14,455 nucleotides of DNA from JAJFFW01 sp038531315 (GTDB lineage Bacteria; Pseudomonadota; Alphaproteobacteria; Caulobacterales; Parvularculaceae): the NCBI GenBank assembly GCA_038531315.1, contig JBCBBT010000072.1, positions 1 to 14,455 of the forward strand, in the 5' to 3' direction. The notes below the pieces were generated by a model, which made no database searches, was not told the origin of the DNA, and saw only the letters and a list, made by a program, of their open reading frames with translations. The translations under genes were made by a program, and so were the position numbers. Numbering within the stretch: the stretch's first letter is position 1; each line of letters opens with the position of its first letter. Shown in pieces: positions 1 through 7,029 of the stretch.

Positions 1-657
1 GACAAATCGGCGTCTTTTATCCGGCCGCAGCACGCGATTGAACGGCTCTATGCGCTGACGCGCGGGCGCGAGACATACATTTCGACCGAAGTTGGCCAGC
101 ATCAAATGTGGGCGGCCCAACATTTTCACTTCGATGCGCCGAACCGCTGGATGACGTCGGGCGGCCTTGGAACCATGGGGTACGGATTGCCGGCTGCGCT
201 CGGCGTTCAGGCGGCGCATCGCGACGCCCTGGTGATCGATATTGCGGGCGACGCGTCGGTTCAGATGACAATGCAGGAGTTTTCCGCCGCTGTTCAGCAT
301 AAATTGCCGATCAAAATCTTTATTCTGAATAATGAATATCTCGGCATGGTCCGCCAGTGGCAGGAGCTGCTCCATGGCGGTCGCTATTCACATTCCTATT
401 CGGAGTCGCTGCCGGACTTCGTCAAGCTCGCCGAAGCTTATGGCGGGGCCGGATTCCGCGCTGAGACGCCGGACGAGCTCGACGACAAAATCAAGGCGAT
501 GATCGATTGTGACAGGCCGGTTCTTTTTGATTGCGTTGTTACGAAAGAAGAAAACGTGTTCCCGATGATCCCGTCCGGCGCGGCGCACAACGATATGTTG
601 ATGGGCGGCGCTGTGACCGGGGACGAAATCGGCGAAGCGGGAAAGGCGCTGGTATGA
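1..657 (+). CDS. ilvB: Acetolactate synthase large (catalytic) subunit, 3' part only
   Basis: The enzyme condenses two pyruvates to 2-acetolactate, or pyruvate plus 2-ketobutyrate to acetohydroxybutyrate, using ThDP, Mg2+ and FAD; it is the first common step of valine, leucine and isoleucine synthesis and acts in the cytosol. The frame is open from base 1, so the N-terminal part lies outside the window and 218 residues are visible. They carry the conserved EVGQHQMWAAQ stretch, WMTSGGLGTMGYGLPAA, and the ThDP/Mg motif running from GDASVQM to ILNNEYLGMVRQWQ, about 28 residues apart as the family requires. The second position of the motif is GDA rather than GDG, which I associate with alphaproteobacterial members. 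The C-terminus has the usual DFVKLAEAYGG and IPSGAAHNDM segments. The stop overlaps the next start as ATGA, so it is translationally linked to the regulatory subunit. Alphaproteobacterial copies are often named ilvI; the symbol choice is convention. Confidence 0.96.
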   Translation, partial: DKSASFIRPQHAIERLYALTRGRETYISTEVGQHQMWAAQHFHFDAPNRWMTSGGLGTMGYGLPAALGVQAAHRDALVIDIAGDASVQMTMQEFSAAVQHKLPIKIFILNNEYLGMVRQWQELLHGGRYSHSYSESLPDFVKLAEAYGGAGFRAETPDELDDKIKAMIDCDRPVLFDCVVTKEENVFPMIPSGAAHNDMLMGGAVTGDEIGEAGKALV

Positions 658-1220
658 CGCCGTCTCCTTCCTCCGCCCCCGCGCCGTCGCAGTCGGTCTA
701 TCCGGTCACGCCCGATGATGAGGGCACGGCTGAGCGCATTCTGGCGGTGATCGTCGACAATGAGCCGGGCGTCCTGTCGCGCGTCGTCGCGCTCTTTTCC
801 GCGCGCGGTTACAACATCGAAAGTCTGACGGTCGCCGAGACCGACATGGAAAAACATCGCTCGCGCATTACGGTCGTGACAAACGGGACGCCGTCCAAAA
901 TCGATCAGATCAAGGCGCAGCTTGGACGTCTTGTGCCGGTCCGACGCGTGATTGACGTCACCGCTGAAACAGATGCGCTGGAGCGCGAGCTCGCTCTGAT
1001 CAAAATTATCGGTCAGGGCGATGCGCGTGTTGAAGCGATGCGCCTTGCCGATATTTTTCGGGCGCGCGCTCTCGATACGACGCACACGTCATTTGTCTTT
1101 GAAGTCACCGGGGCGCGGGAAAAAGTAAACGCGTTCATCGATCTGATGCGCCCTCTGGGACTTGCGGAAGTCTCGCGCACCGGCGTTTTGTCCATCCGCC
1201 GCGGCGTCGACACCGACTAG
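654..1220 (+). CDS. ilvN: Acetolactate synthase small (regulatory) subunit
   Basis: This 188-residue protein binds the large subunit, raises its activity and confers feedback inhibition, usually by valine. I start it at the ATG overlapping the ilvB stop (ATGA), the standard coupling for this pair; an upstream in-frame ATG at 531 would lie deep inside ilvB and is discarded. After about 25 low-complexity, Pro/Ser-rich residues an ACT domain begins at ILAVIVDNEPGVLSRVV and continues through ARGYNIESLTV and SRITVV. The second, C-terminal ACT-like domain contains RELALIKI, FRARALDTTHTSFVFEVTG and the late RTGVLSIRRG segment. The length is slightly above the typical 160-180 residues because of the N-terminal leader. 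The reading frame is intact. Name variants ilvH and ilvN refer to the same family. Confidence 0.96.
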   Translation: MTPSPSSAPAPSQSVYPVTPDDEGTAERILAVIVDNEPGVLSRVVALFSARGYNIESLTVAETDMEKHRSRITVVTNGTPSKIDQIKAQLGRLVPVRRVIDVTAETDALERELALIKIIGQGDARVEAMRLADIFRARALDTTHTSFVFEVTGAREKVNAFIDLMRPLGLAEVSRTGVLSIRRGVDTD

Positions 1221-1235
1221 AAGGAAAATTCTCTC

Positions 1236-1628
1236 ATGACTGATTACCGGCATATGCACCCGCTGGAACACGAGACGGAAAGCGCCTACGCGGCGCGGCT
1301 TGAGCGCGACGGCTTTGAAGAGGCCTTCATCCGCAAAGCGTTGGTGACGCATTTCTTCATGGATGCGGCGCGCTTTGGCCGCTTTTTCGAAGACTTTGAA
1401 ATCGCGCGTCTCAGACACGTCAAGCTGGTGTTCCAGATCCACCCAGAGCGCACGGCCGCCGAAGCCGCGCGCCAGATCGCTGATACGCTGGGCCTGAGCG
1501 AAGCCCGCGCGCATTACTGGGTTGAGCGATATTTTGAAATCTCCGGCGGCGCGCAAGGCTTCCAAACGCAAAGCGCCGACGAAAAAACCGGCCGAGACAG
1601 TGTCGCCGTCGCAGCGCAAGCTTTTTAG
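1236..1628 (+). CDS. Uncharacterised 130-residue protein in the ilv-leu operon
   Basis: I do not recognise this protein. It begins 15 bases after the ilvN stop, with a Shine-Dalgarno-like AAGGA at 1221-1225, and its codon use matches the flanking ilv and leu genes. The protein is soluble-looking, mostly charged and predicted helical: an N-terminal stretch rich in H, E and R (HPLEHETESAYAARLERDGF), a central aromatic block (THFFMDAARFGRFFEDFEI), and a segment with a helix-turn-helix-like cadence (AARQIADTLGLSEARAHYWV) before a polar tail. There is no signal peptide, no membrane segment and no cysteine. The HTH resemblance is only a visual impression and should not be read as a DNA-binding assignment. 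Its position, where ilvC is often found in related operons, makes a role tied to branched-chain amino acid synthesis plausible but unproven. Confidence 0.85.
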   Translation: MTDYRHMHPLEHETESAYAARLERDGFEEAFIRKALVTHFFMDAARFGRFFEDFEIARLRHVKLVFQIHPERTAAEAARQIADTLGLSEARAHYWVERYFEISGGAQGFQTQSADEKTGRDSVAVAAQAF

Positions 1629-1654
1629 CCGCTGTGCAAACGATTTTGGGTGAG

Positions 1655-1660
1655 AAGGAG
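1655..1660 (+). promoter_or_regulatory. Strong Shine-Dalgarno for the 43-codon ORF
   Basis: AAGGAG lies six bases before the ATG at 1667. It is the best ribosome-binding site in this part of the operon and the main reason for believing that the small ORF downstream is translated. Confidence 0.7.
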
Positions 1661-1666
1661 ACCGCT

Positions 1667-1798
1667 ATGATTTTGTACCTGTTGATGATGGTTTTTGCCG
1701 CTGGTCTTCTCATGCTTCGCCTTCGGCGAGACAGCGTCACTCCCGTAGCCGTGAAAGCCAGAAGGACTGCGTTGGGCCATGTCATCCGCCAACAATAA
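1667..1798 (+). CDS. 43-residue leucine-rich small ORF overlapping the leuA start (small membrane protein or leader peptide)
   Basis: This ORF has an ATG six bases after a consensus AAGGAG and a TAA at 1796-1798, and it overlaps the first 20 bases of leuA in another frame. The first 19 residues are hydrophobic and leucine-rich (MILYLLMMVFAAGLLMLRL; seven leucines), followed by a basic tail (RRDSVTPVAVKARRTALG) ending in two glutamines. Two readings fit. It could be a one-pass small membrane protein with the positive tail in the cytoplasm. Alternatively it could be a leader peptide whose translation responds to leucine supply and is coupled to leuA; the leucine codons are mixed (TTG, CTG, CTT, CTC), and the classical four-in-a-row run of enterobacterial LeuL is absent. 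A short hairpin lies inside the leucine-rich part (1716-1730). No family is recognised. Confidence 0.6.
   Translation: MILYLLMMVFAAGLLMLRLRRDSVTPVAVKARRTALGHVIRQQ
1716..1730 (+). promoter_or_regulatory. Small hairpin within the leucine codons of the 43-codon ORF
   Basis: TTCGCC (1716-1721) pairs with GGCGAG (1725-1730) around a TTC loop; one of the six pairs is a G-T wobble. It covers the CTT-CGC-CTT-CGG codons. There is no T tract, so it is not an intrinsic terminator by itself. It may be chance in GC-rich coding sequence. Confidence 0.25.
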
Positions 1799-3398
1799 CG
1801 CCGCCGGCCACAAATCCGCTGACCCTAAATTCGGAGACTATAAATCCGGAGACTATAAATCCGCAGACCATGTCCGGATTTTCGACACGACCCTGCGCGA
1901 CGGTGAACAGGCGCCGGGGTTTTCCATGGCGACGGACGCAAAGCTGATCGTCGCGCGCGCCCTGCGGGACCTGAATGTCGATATCATCGAAGCCGGGTTC
2001 GCCGCCGCGTCGCCGGGGGACGCCGCCGCCGTGCGCGCCATCGCCGAGGAAATTGAAGGCCCGGCGATCTGTTCCCTGTCGCGGCTCAACCCGGCCGATA
2101 TCGACGCGTCGGCAAAGGCGCTGGCGCCGGCGCGCAAAAAGCGCATCCACACATTTATCGGCACAAGTCCGCTGCACCGCGACGCCAAGCTGAAAATGAC
2201 CAAAGATGAAATCCTGAAACGGATCAGCGAGCTTGTCTCCTACGCCTGCGCGGCGGCGGATGATGTCGAGTTTTCGCCCGAAGACGCAATCCGCACAGAG
2301 CGGGCGTTTCTGGTCGAGGCCGTGACAGCGGCGATTGAGGCGGGCGCCAAGACCATCAACATTCCCGATACGGTCGGTTATACGACGCCTGAAGAGATAC
2401 AGGCGTTATTTGCGTTTTTGATCGAAACCGCGCCCGGCGCGAAGTCAGTGACGTTTTCTGTCCATTGTCATGACGATCTCGGTATGGCGGTCGCCAATTC
2501 GCTGGCGGCGGTGCGCGGCGGCGCGCGCCAGATCGAATGCGCCATCAACGGGATCGGCGAGCGCGCCGGAAATTGTTCCCTCGAAGAGGCGGTGATGGCG
2601 CTCCATACGCGTCGGGATCATTTTGGCGTTTCAACCCAAATCGAAACGACGAAACTCTATCCGGCGTCGTTGGCCCTGGCGCGGGTCACGCATAATCCGA
2701 TCCCGCGCAACAAGGCGATCGTCGGGAAAAACGCCTTCGCCCACGAAGCCGGCATTCACCAGCACGGCGTTCTGGCGAACAAACGCACCTATGAGATCAT
2801 GGATGCCGAGGCGGTCGGCATGCCGTCCAATTCGATTGTCCTTGGGAAGCATTCGGGAAAACACGCGTTGCGCGCGCGGATCAATGCGCTTGAACTCGAC
2901 GCTGACGACGCGCGGCTGGATGAACTCTTTGTGAAATTCAAAAGCCTCGCAGATGCGCAGCGCGAGGTCACGGACGCCGACGTCGTGCGCCTGGTTACAG
3001 GATCGAACGAGCGGCCCGGCCGCGCCGGCCCGTGGCGGACGCGTACGGTGGAGCTCAGAGCCGAATATGAAGACGGCACGCGGCCCTACGCCCGCATTGG
3101 GCTCGAACACGAAAATGGCGCGCGTCAAACGCTGCTCAGCGAAGGCGAGGGGCCCTTTGACGCCGCGTTCAACGCCGTTTGCGCCATCGCCGGCGTCGCG
3201 CAGGGGCGCATTTTATCGCTCGACATTCACCACGTAGCCGAAGTTGACGACGGTATCGTCCGCGCAGAAGCGCGCGTTGATATTGGCGGTACGGAATATC
3301 TGGGCACGATCCGCGAAGCCGATGTGGCCTATGCCTCGGTTGGCGCCTTTGTGTCTGCGGTCAATCAGGCGCTGTCGCGCAAAGCGATGGTTGCCTGA
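1779..3398 (+). CDS. leuA: 2-isopropylmalate synthase
   Basis: LeuA condenses 2-ketoisovalerate with acetyl-CoA to give 2-isopropylmalate, the committed step of leucine synthesis, in the cytosol. The 539-residue product shows the TIM-barrel core from FDTTLRDGEQAPG (R40 and D41 catalytic/metal region), FSPEDA near residue 165, metal ligands H229 and H231 in HCHDDLG, GIGERAGN at 258-265, and H322/H327 in AHEAGIHQHG. HGVLANKRTYEIMD and GKHSGKHALR favour LeuA over citramalate synthase. Residues from about 415 form the C-terminal leucine-binding regulatory domain, so feedback inhibition is expected. The start is forced: the frame has a stop at 1752-1754, and the next in-frame ATG (1926) falls after the catalytic FDTTLRDGEQ. 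The result is a roughly 30-residue N-terminal extension of repeated pentamers that family members normally lack. leuC follows after three bases. Confidence 0.96.
   Translation: MSSANNNAAGHKSADPKFGDYKSGDYKSADHVRIFDTTLRDGEQAPGFSMATDAKLIVARALRDLNVDIIEAGFAAASPGDAAAVRAIAEEIEGPAICSLSRLNPADIDASAKALAPARKKRIHTFIGTSPLHRDAKLKMTKDEILKRISELVSYACAAADDVEFSPEDAIRTERAFLVEAVTAAIEAGAKTINIPDTVGYTTPEEIQALFAFLIETAPGAKSVTFSVHCHDDLGMAVANSLAAVRGGARQIECAINGIGERAGNCSLEEAVMALHTRRDHFGVSTQIETTKLYPASLALARVTHNPIPRNKAIVGKNAFAHEAGIHQHGVLANKRTYEIMDAEAVGMPSNSIVLGKHSGKHALRARINALELDADDARLDELFVKFKSLADAQREVTDADVVRLVTGSNERPGRAGPWRTRTVELRAEYEDGTRPYARIGLEHENGARQTLLSEGEGPFDAAFNAVCAIAGVAQGRILSLDIHHVAEVDDGIVRAEARVDIGGTEYLGTIREADVAYASVGAFVSAVNQALSRKAMVA
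1809..1868 (+). repeat. Four-unit 15-bp tandem repeat in the leuA 5' coding region
   Basis: Units lie at 1809-1823, 1824-1838, 1839-1853 and 1854-1868; the last two differ at a single base (TATAAATCCGGAGAC versus TATAAATCCGCAGAC), and the first two are diverged. In frame they encode HKSAD, PKFGD, YKSGD and YKSAD. The period of 15 keeps the reading frame whatever the copy number. Confidence 0.9.
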
Positions 3399-3401
3399 GC
3401 C

Positions 3402-4841
3402 ATGCGCGAAACTGAAAGCCTCGCACCGTTGCCCACAACATTATATGACAAGCTTTGGCGCGATCATCTCGTTTCGCCGGAAGCCGACGACAGCCCCGCG
3501 GTTTTGTTCATCGATCTCCACCTCATTCATGAAGTGACGTCGCCGCAGGCGTTTTCGGTGCTGAGCGAACGCAAGCTTAATGTGCGCCGGCCCGATCTGA
3601 CTAAGGCGACGCTTGATCACTCGACGCCGACCCTTCCCGCCGGTCCTGACGGCGCGCTCCCTTACGCAACGCCGGAGGCGAAAATCCAGGTCGAGGCGCT
3701 GGAGACGAATTGCAAAGAACACGGCATTGAGCTTTTCGGATTGGGCGACGCCCGGCGCGGCATTGTCCATGTCATTGGGCCGGAGCTTGGCCTGACCCAG
3801 CCAGGAAAGACAATTGTATGCGGCGATAGCCATACCTCGACTCATGGCGCATTCGGCGCTCTTGCTTTCGGGATCGGCACCACGGAAGTCGGGCATGTGC
3901 TGGCGACGCAATGTCTTTATCAGCGCAAGGCCAAAACCATGCGCGTCGTCTTCGAGGGGCGACTGTCGGCCGGCGTCACCGCAAAAGATATGGCGCTTGC
4001 AATGATTGCCGCGATCGGCGCTGATGGCGGGCAGGGCTATGCGATCGAGTTTTCCGGGCCCGCTGTTGAGGCGCTTACCATGGAAGGGCGGATGACGCTC
4101 TGTAACATGTCGATTGAGGCCGGCGCGCGCGTGGGACTCATTGCGCCGGATGAGACGACCTTTGACTGGCTCGAAGGGCGCGCACACGCGCCGACGGGCG
4201 ATGCATGGACAGCGGCGAAAGAACGCTGGCGATTGTTGCGCACCGATCAGGACGCGGCCTTTGACAGGGAAGTGACGCTTGACGCGTCAACGATCCGCCC
4301 CATGATCACTTATGGCGTCTCGCCGGATGCGGCGGCGCCCGCCGCGAGCGTCCACCCGGCGATTGAAACGCCCGAACAGGCCGATGCGGCGGCCTATATG
4401 GGGCTCAATGACGGCGAAGACTTCAACAAGGTGAAAGTCGACCGGGTCTTTATCGGCAGCTGCACCAATTCGCGCCTTGAGGACCTGAAAGCCGCCGCCG
4501 CCATTTTACGCGGCAGACGGATCAGCGCCCATGTCAACATGCTCGTTGCGCCGGGCTCTGAACAGATCAAGAAGGACGCCGAGGCCGAAGGTCTCGATGA
4601 GGTTTTTCGGGCGGCGGGCGCAGAATGGCGCGAGCCCGGCTGTTCGATGTGCATCGCGATGAACGGCGATAAAGGCGCGCCGGGCGAACTCGTTGTTTCA
4701 ACGTCGAACCGGAATTTCAAAGGCCGTCAAGGCAAGGGCGTCAGGACCGTACTCGCGAGCCCAGCGACGGCGGCTGCATCCGCCGTCGCGGGCCATATCG
4801 CCGATCCGCGCACAATCGGGGAGGCCGGCCATGGCGTTTGA
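3402..4841 (+). CDS. leuC: 3-isopropylmalate dehydratase large subunit
   Basis: With LeuD it isomerises 2-isopropylmalate to 3-isopropylmalate through a dehydration-rehydration step on a [4Fe-4S] cluster. The 479 residues contain LYDKLWRDHLV and FIDLHLIHEVTSPQAF near the N-terminus, the aconitase signature GDSHTSTHGAFGALAFGIG at 141-159, and cluster ligands C354 (IGSCTNSR), C414 and C417 (EPGCSMC). Length is close to the usual 465-475, with about ten extra residues at the N-terminus. One oddity is residue 440: the family motif SNRNFEGRQG reads SNRNFKGRQG here, placing lysine where glutamate is expected. The ATG sits three bases after the leuA stop, and the end overlaps the leuD start by 11 bases, so coupled expression is likely. 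Confidence 0.96.
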   Translation: MRETESLAPLPTTLYDKLWRDHLVSPEADDSPAVLFIDLHLIHEVTSPQAFSVLSERKLNVRRPDLTKATLDHSTPTLPAGPDGALPYATPEAKIQVEALETNCKEHGIELFGLGDARRGIVHVIGPELGLTQPGKTIVCGDSHTSTHGAFGALAFGIGTTEVGHVLATQCLYQRKAKTMRVVFEGRLSAGVTAKDMALAMIAAIGADGGQGYAIEFSGPAVEALTMEGRMTLCNMSIEAGARVGLIAPDETTFDWLEGRAHAPTGDAWTAAKERWRLLRTDQDAAFDREVTLDASTIRPMITYGVSPDAAAPAASVHPAIETPEQADAAAYMGLNDGEDFNKVKVDRVFIGSCTNSRLEDLKAAAAILRGRRISAHVNMLVAPGSEQIKKDAEAEGLDEVFRAAGAEWREPGCSMCIAMNGDKGAPGELVVSTSNRNFKGRQGKGVRTVLASPATAAASAVAGHIADPRTIGEAGHGV

Positions 4842-5409
4842 GGCTTTCACGCAACTGACGTCGCGCACCGTCGTCCTGCCCCAAAATGATATTGATACGG
4901 ATCAGATTATCCCGGCGCGGTTTTTAACGACCACCGAGCGCGCGGGGCTCGGCAAGGCCGCCTTCTATGACTGGCGCTATGACGAGAACGGCGTTCCATT
5001 GAACTCAAGCCCGTTTAACGGCGTTGACACCAAAACGCATCGCATCCTTGTGGCGGGATCGAATTTCGCCTGCGGATCGTCGCGCGAGCATGCGCCCTGG
5101 GCGCTTCTGGATTTCGGGTTTCGCGCCGTAATCTCGTCCGATATCGCCGATATTTTTACGAGCAACGCCTTGAAAAACGGATTGCTGCCGGTTGTGGTCG
5201 AAGCAGATTTGCATCGCGCGATGCTCAAGGCGCCCGGCGCCGTGGTGACAATCGATCTCGAACAAAACACCGTGCGTTTTGACGACTGCGAAACGACCTT
5301 TCGGGTCGAACCCTTCGCGCGGCGTTGTCTCCTTGAGGGGGTTGATCCGCTCGGCAGTTTGTTGGCGCACGAAGACGCGATTGCCGCCTATGAGGCGGCG
5401 CGCCGATGA
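4831..5409 (+). CDS. leuD: 3-isopropylmalate dehydratase small subunit
   Basis: LeuD is the swivel-domain subunit that completes the isopropylmalate isomerase active site with LeuC. The chosen ATG at 4831 follows GGGGAGG (4819-4825) at a suitable distance and gives the standard N-terminus MAFEAFTQLTSRTVVLPQ; an upstream in-frame start at 4693 would be inside leuC and is rejected. The 192-residue product shows NDIDTDQIIPARFL, the signature GSNFACGSSREHAPWAL and SSDIADIFTSNALKNGLLP. The usual length is about 200. The stop overlaps leuB as ATGA. The product resembles the bacterial LeuD type that pairs with long LeuC, in keeping with the neighbouring gene. Confidence 0.96.
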   Translation: MAFEAFTQLTSRTVVLPQNDIDTDQIIPARFLTTTERAGLGKAAFYDWRYDENGVPLNSSPFNGVDTKTHRILVAGSNFACGSSREHAPWALLDFGFRAVISSDIADIFTSNALKNGLLPVVVEADLHRAMLKAPGAVVTIDLEQNTVRFDDCETTFRVEPFARRCLLEGVDPLGSLLAHEDAIAAYEAARR

Positions 5410-6455
5410 CGCCGCGCGTTGTCGTTCTTCCCGGCGACGGCATCGGTCCCGAAGTCGCTGAGGCTGCGCTCGCTTGCCTGAAAGCAGCGGCGCGCTTTTC
5501 TAATGTGACCCTTGATATCGAATACTGTGCTTTTGGCGGCGCGGCCATTGATCAACACGGTAATCCGTTGCCTGAGGAAACATTGCGCGCATGTCTTCAG
5601 GCTGATGCAATATTTCTTGGCGCCGTCGGCGGTCCGCGGTGGGACGGCGCCGCCCGCCGCCCCGAGCAGGGACTTCTACAATTGCGCCAGGCGCTTGGGG
5701 TATTCGCCAATCTGCGCCCATTACGCGTGCAACCGGGTCTTGAAGGCTTCTCGCCCCTTCGCGAAGCGTTGGTGTCGGGCGTTGATATTTTGATCGTCCG
5801 TGAGCTGACGGGCGGGATTTATTTTGGTGCGCGGACCGAAGGCGAGGCCGAAGCGAGCGATCTTTGCGCCTATACGCGCGAGGAAATCGAACGTGTGGCG
5901 CGGGTTGCTTTTGAAGCGGCGCGCGGTCGCCGCAAGCATCTGACCTCTGTCGACAAAGCCAATGTTCTGGCGACAAGCCGGTTGTGGCGCAATACAGTTT
6001 CGGACCTCGGCGCCCGCGATTTTCCAGATGTCGCTCTGCATCACCAGCTTGTTGATTCAATGGCGATGAAGCTGATCACGGGGCCGCGCGAATTCGATGT
6101 GGTGCTGACGGAAAATATGTTTGGCGACATTTTGAGCGATGAGGCCTCTGTAATCGCTGGGTCGATTGGTTTGTCGCCGTCAGCCTCGCTGGGCGCAAGC
6201 GGCCCTGGTCTATACGAACCGATCCACGGCTCCGCGCCTGACATCGCGGGCGAGGACAAGGCCAACCCTGTCGGCGCGATTCTGTCCGCCGCGATGTTGT
6301 TGCGCCACAGTCTCGGTGAAGAAAAAGCTGCGACGGCTCTTGAGGCCGCTGTTGCAAGCGCCCTCGATCAGGGCCTGAGGACGGCTGACTTGAATGGCGC
6401 CGTCGGTTGCCGCGCTGCGGCGCAGGCGATCATCAACGCGCTGGAAGCTGTCTGA
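5406..6455 (+). CDS. leuB: 3-isopropylmalate dehydrogenase
   Basis: LeuB oxidises 3-isopropylmalate with NAD+; the product decarboxylates to 2-ketoisocaproate, the direct precursor of leucine. The 349 residues show LPGDGIGPEV at the N-terminus, substrate-binding arginines R94 and R104 (LLQLRQALGVFANLRP), R132 in VRELTGGIYFG with Y139, K184 in SVDKANV, and metal-binding D217, D241 and D245 (LVDSMAMKLI and ENMFGDILSDEA). The NAD-binding segment GLYEPIHGSAPDIAG follows. It is about ten residues shorter than average at the N-terminus, but nothing essential is missing. ATGA overlap with leuD marks it as the last gene of the run. It converges with msrA 47 bases downstream; no convincing intrinsic terminator is visible between them. 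Confidence 0.97.
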   Translation: MTPRVVVLPGDGIGPEVAEAALACLKAAARFSNVTLDIEYCAFGGAAIDQHGNPLPEETLRACLQADAIFLGAVGGPRWDGAARRPEQGLLQLRQALGVFANLRPLRVQPGLEGFSPLREALVSGVDILIVRELTGGIYFGARTEGEAEASDLCAYTREEIERVARVAFEAARGRRKHLTSVDKANVLATSRLWRNTVSDLGARDFPDVALHHQLVDSMAMKLITGPREFDVVLTENMFGDILSDEASVIAGSIGLSPSASLGASGPGLYEPIHGSAPDIAGEDKANPVGAILSAAMLLRHSLGEEKAATALEAAVASALDQGLRTADLNGAVGCRAAAQAIINALEAV

Positions 6456-6502
6456 GCAGCTGGCAAACGCACAGCGTCACGCGCGTAGAAAAGCGGGCGC
6501 GA

Positions 6503-7006
6503 CTATAGTTTCCAGTTTGGCCTGATGAAATGACAGGTGTAGCCTTCAGGATATTTCTCAAGATAGTCCTGATGGTTTTCTTCCGCATCGTAAAAAGGCC
6601 CGGCGGCTTTAACCGTTGTGACAATTTTGTCAGGCCAGTTACCGCTCGCTTCGAGCTCGGTAATGAGCGCACGCGCGACACGGGCTTGCTCATCGTTCAG
6701 TGTAAAGATTGATGAACGATATTGCGACCCCCTGTCATTACCCTGCCGGTCAAGCGTTGTCGGGTCATGGATCTGAAAGAAGAATTCAAGAATCTGGCGA
6801 TAGCTGATTGCGTTCGGGTCAAACTCGATTTTGATCGACTCGGCGTGACCGGTGCGGCCGCTGCTGACATCTTTGTAGCCGGGATTATCGAGATCGCCGC
6901 CCGTATAGCCGACCCGCGTATCCGTAACGCCGGGCAGCTTCCGGATCAGGTCCTGCATGCCCCAAAAACACCCGCCCGCGAGGATTGCCGTATGCGTATC
7001 CGCCAT
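6503..7006 (-). CDS. msrA: Peptide-methionine (S)-S-oxide reductase MsrA
   Basis: MsrA reduces the S epimer of methionine sulfoxide, free or in proteins, repairing oxidative damage. The 167 residues carry the catalytic GGCFWG motif with nucleophile C13, the RVGYTGG and GHAES segments, the DPTTLDRQGNDRGSQYRS block typical of MsrA, and a resolving cysteine candidate C158 in GYTCHF. The start is supported by GGGAGA on the - strand upstream of the ATG. It lies 23 bases after the trxB stop on the same strand, so the two are probably one transcription unit: TrxB reduces thioredoxin, and thioredoxin regenerates MsrA. The MsrB domain found fused in some bacteria is absent. Confidence 0.96.
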   Translation of the reverse strand: MADTHTAILAGGCFWGMQDLIRKLPGVTDTRVGYTGGDLDNPGYKDVSSGRTGHAESIKIEFDPNAISYRQILEFFFQIHDPTTLDRQGNDRGSQYRSSIFTLNDEQARVARALITELEASGNWPDKIVTTVKAAGPFYDAEENHQDYLEKYPEGYTCHFIRPNWKL

Positions 7007-7029
7007 GATAGTCGTCTCCCGGTTGCGCG

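Noticed and set aside
438..1085. Long - strand frame antisense to ilvB/ilvN
   Set aside because: It covers two well-identified genes, has no recognisable domain, and is a by-product of GC-biased codon use.
1771..1813. Hairpin that could hide the leuA start (GGGCC with GGCCAC)
   Set aside because: Short GC pairing with a mismatch; common in such sequence and not separable from chance by eye.
3441..4187. 248-codon - strand frame inside leuC
   Set aside because: Shadow of leuC; its composition is rich in R and H with no motif.
6456..6502. Possible terminator between leuB and msrA
   Set aside because: AGCTG/CAGCT around the leuB stop gives only five pairs and no T tract follows on either strand.
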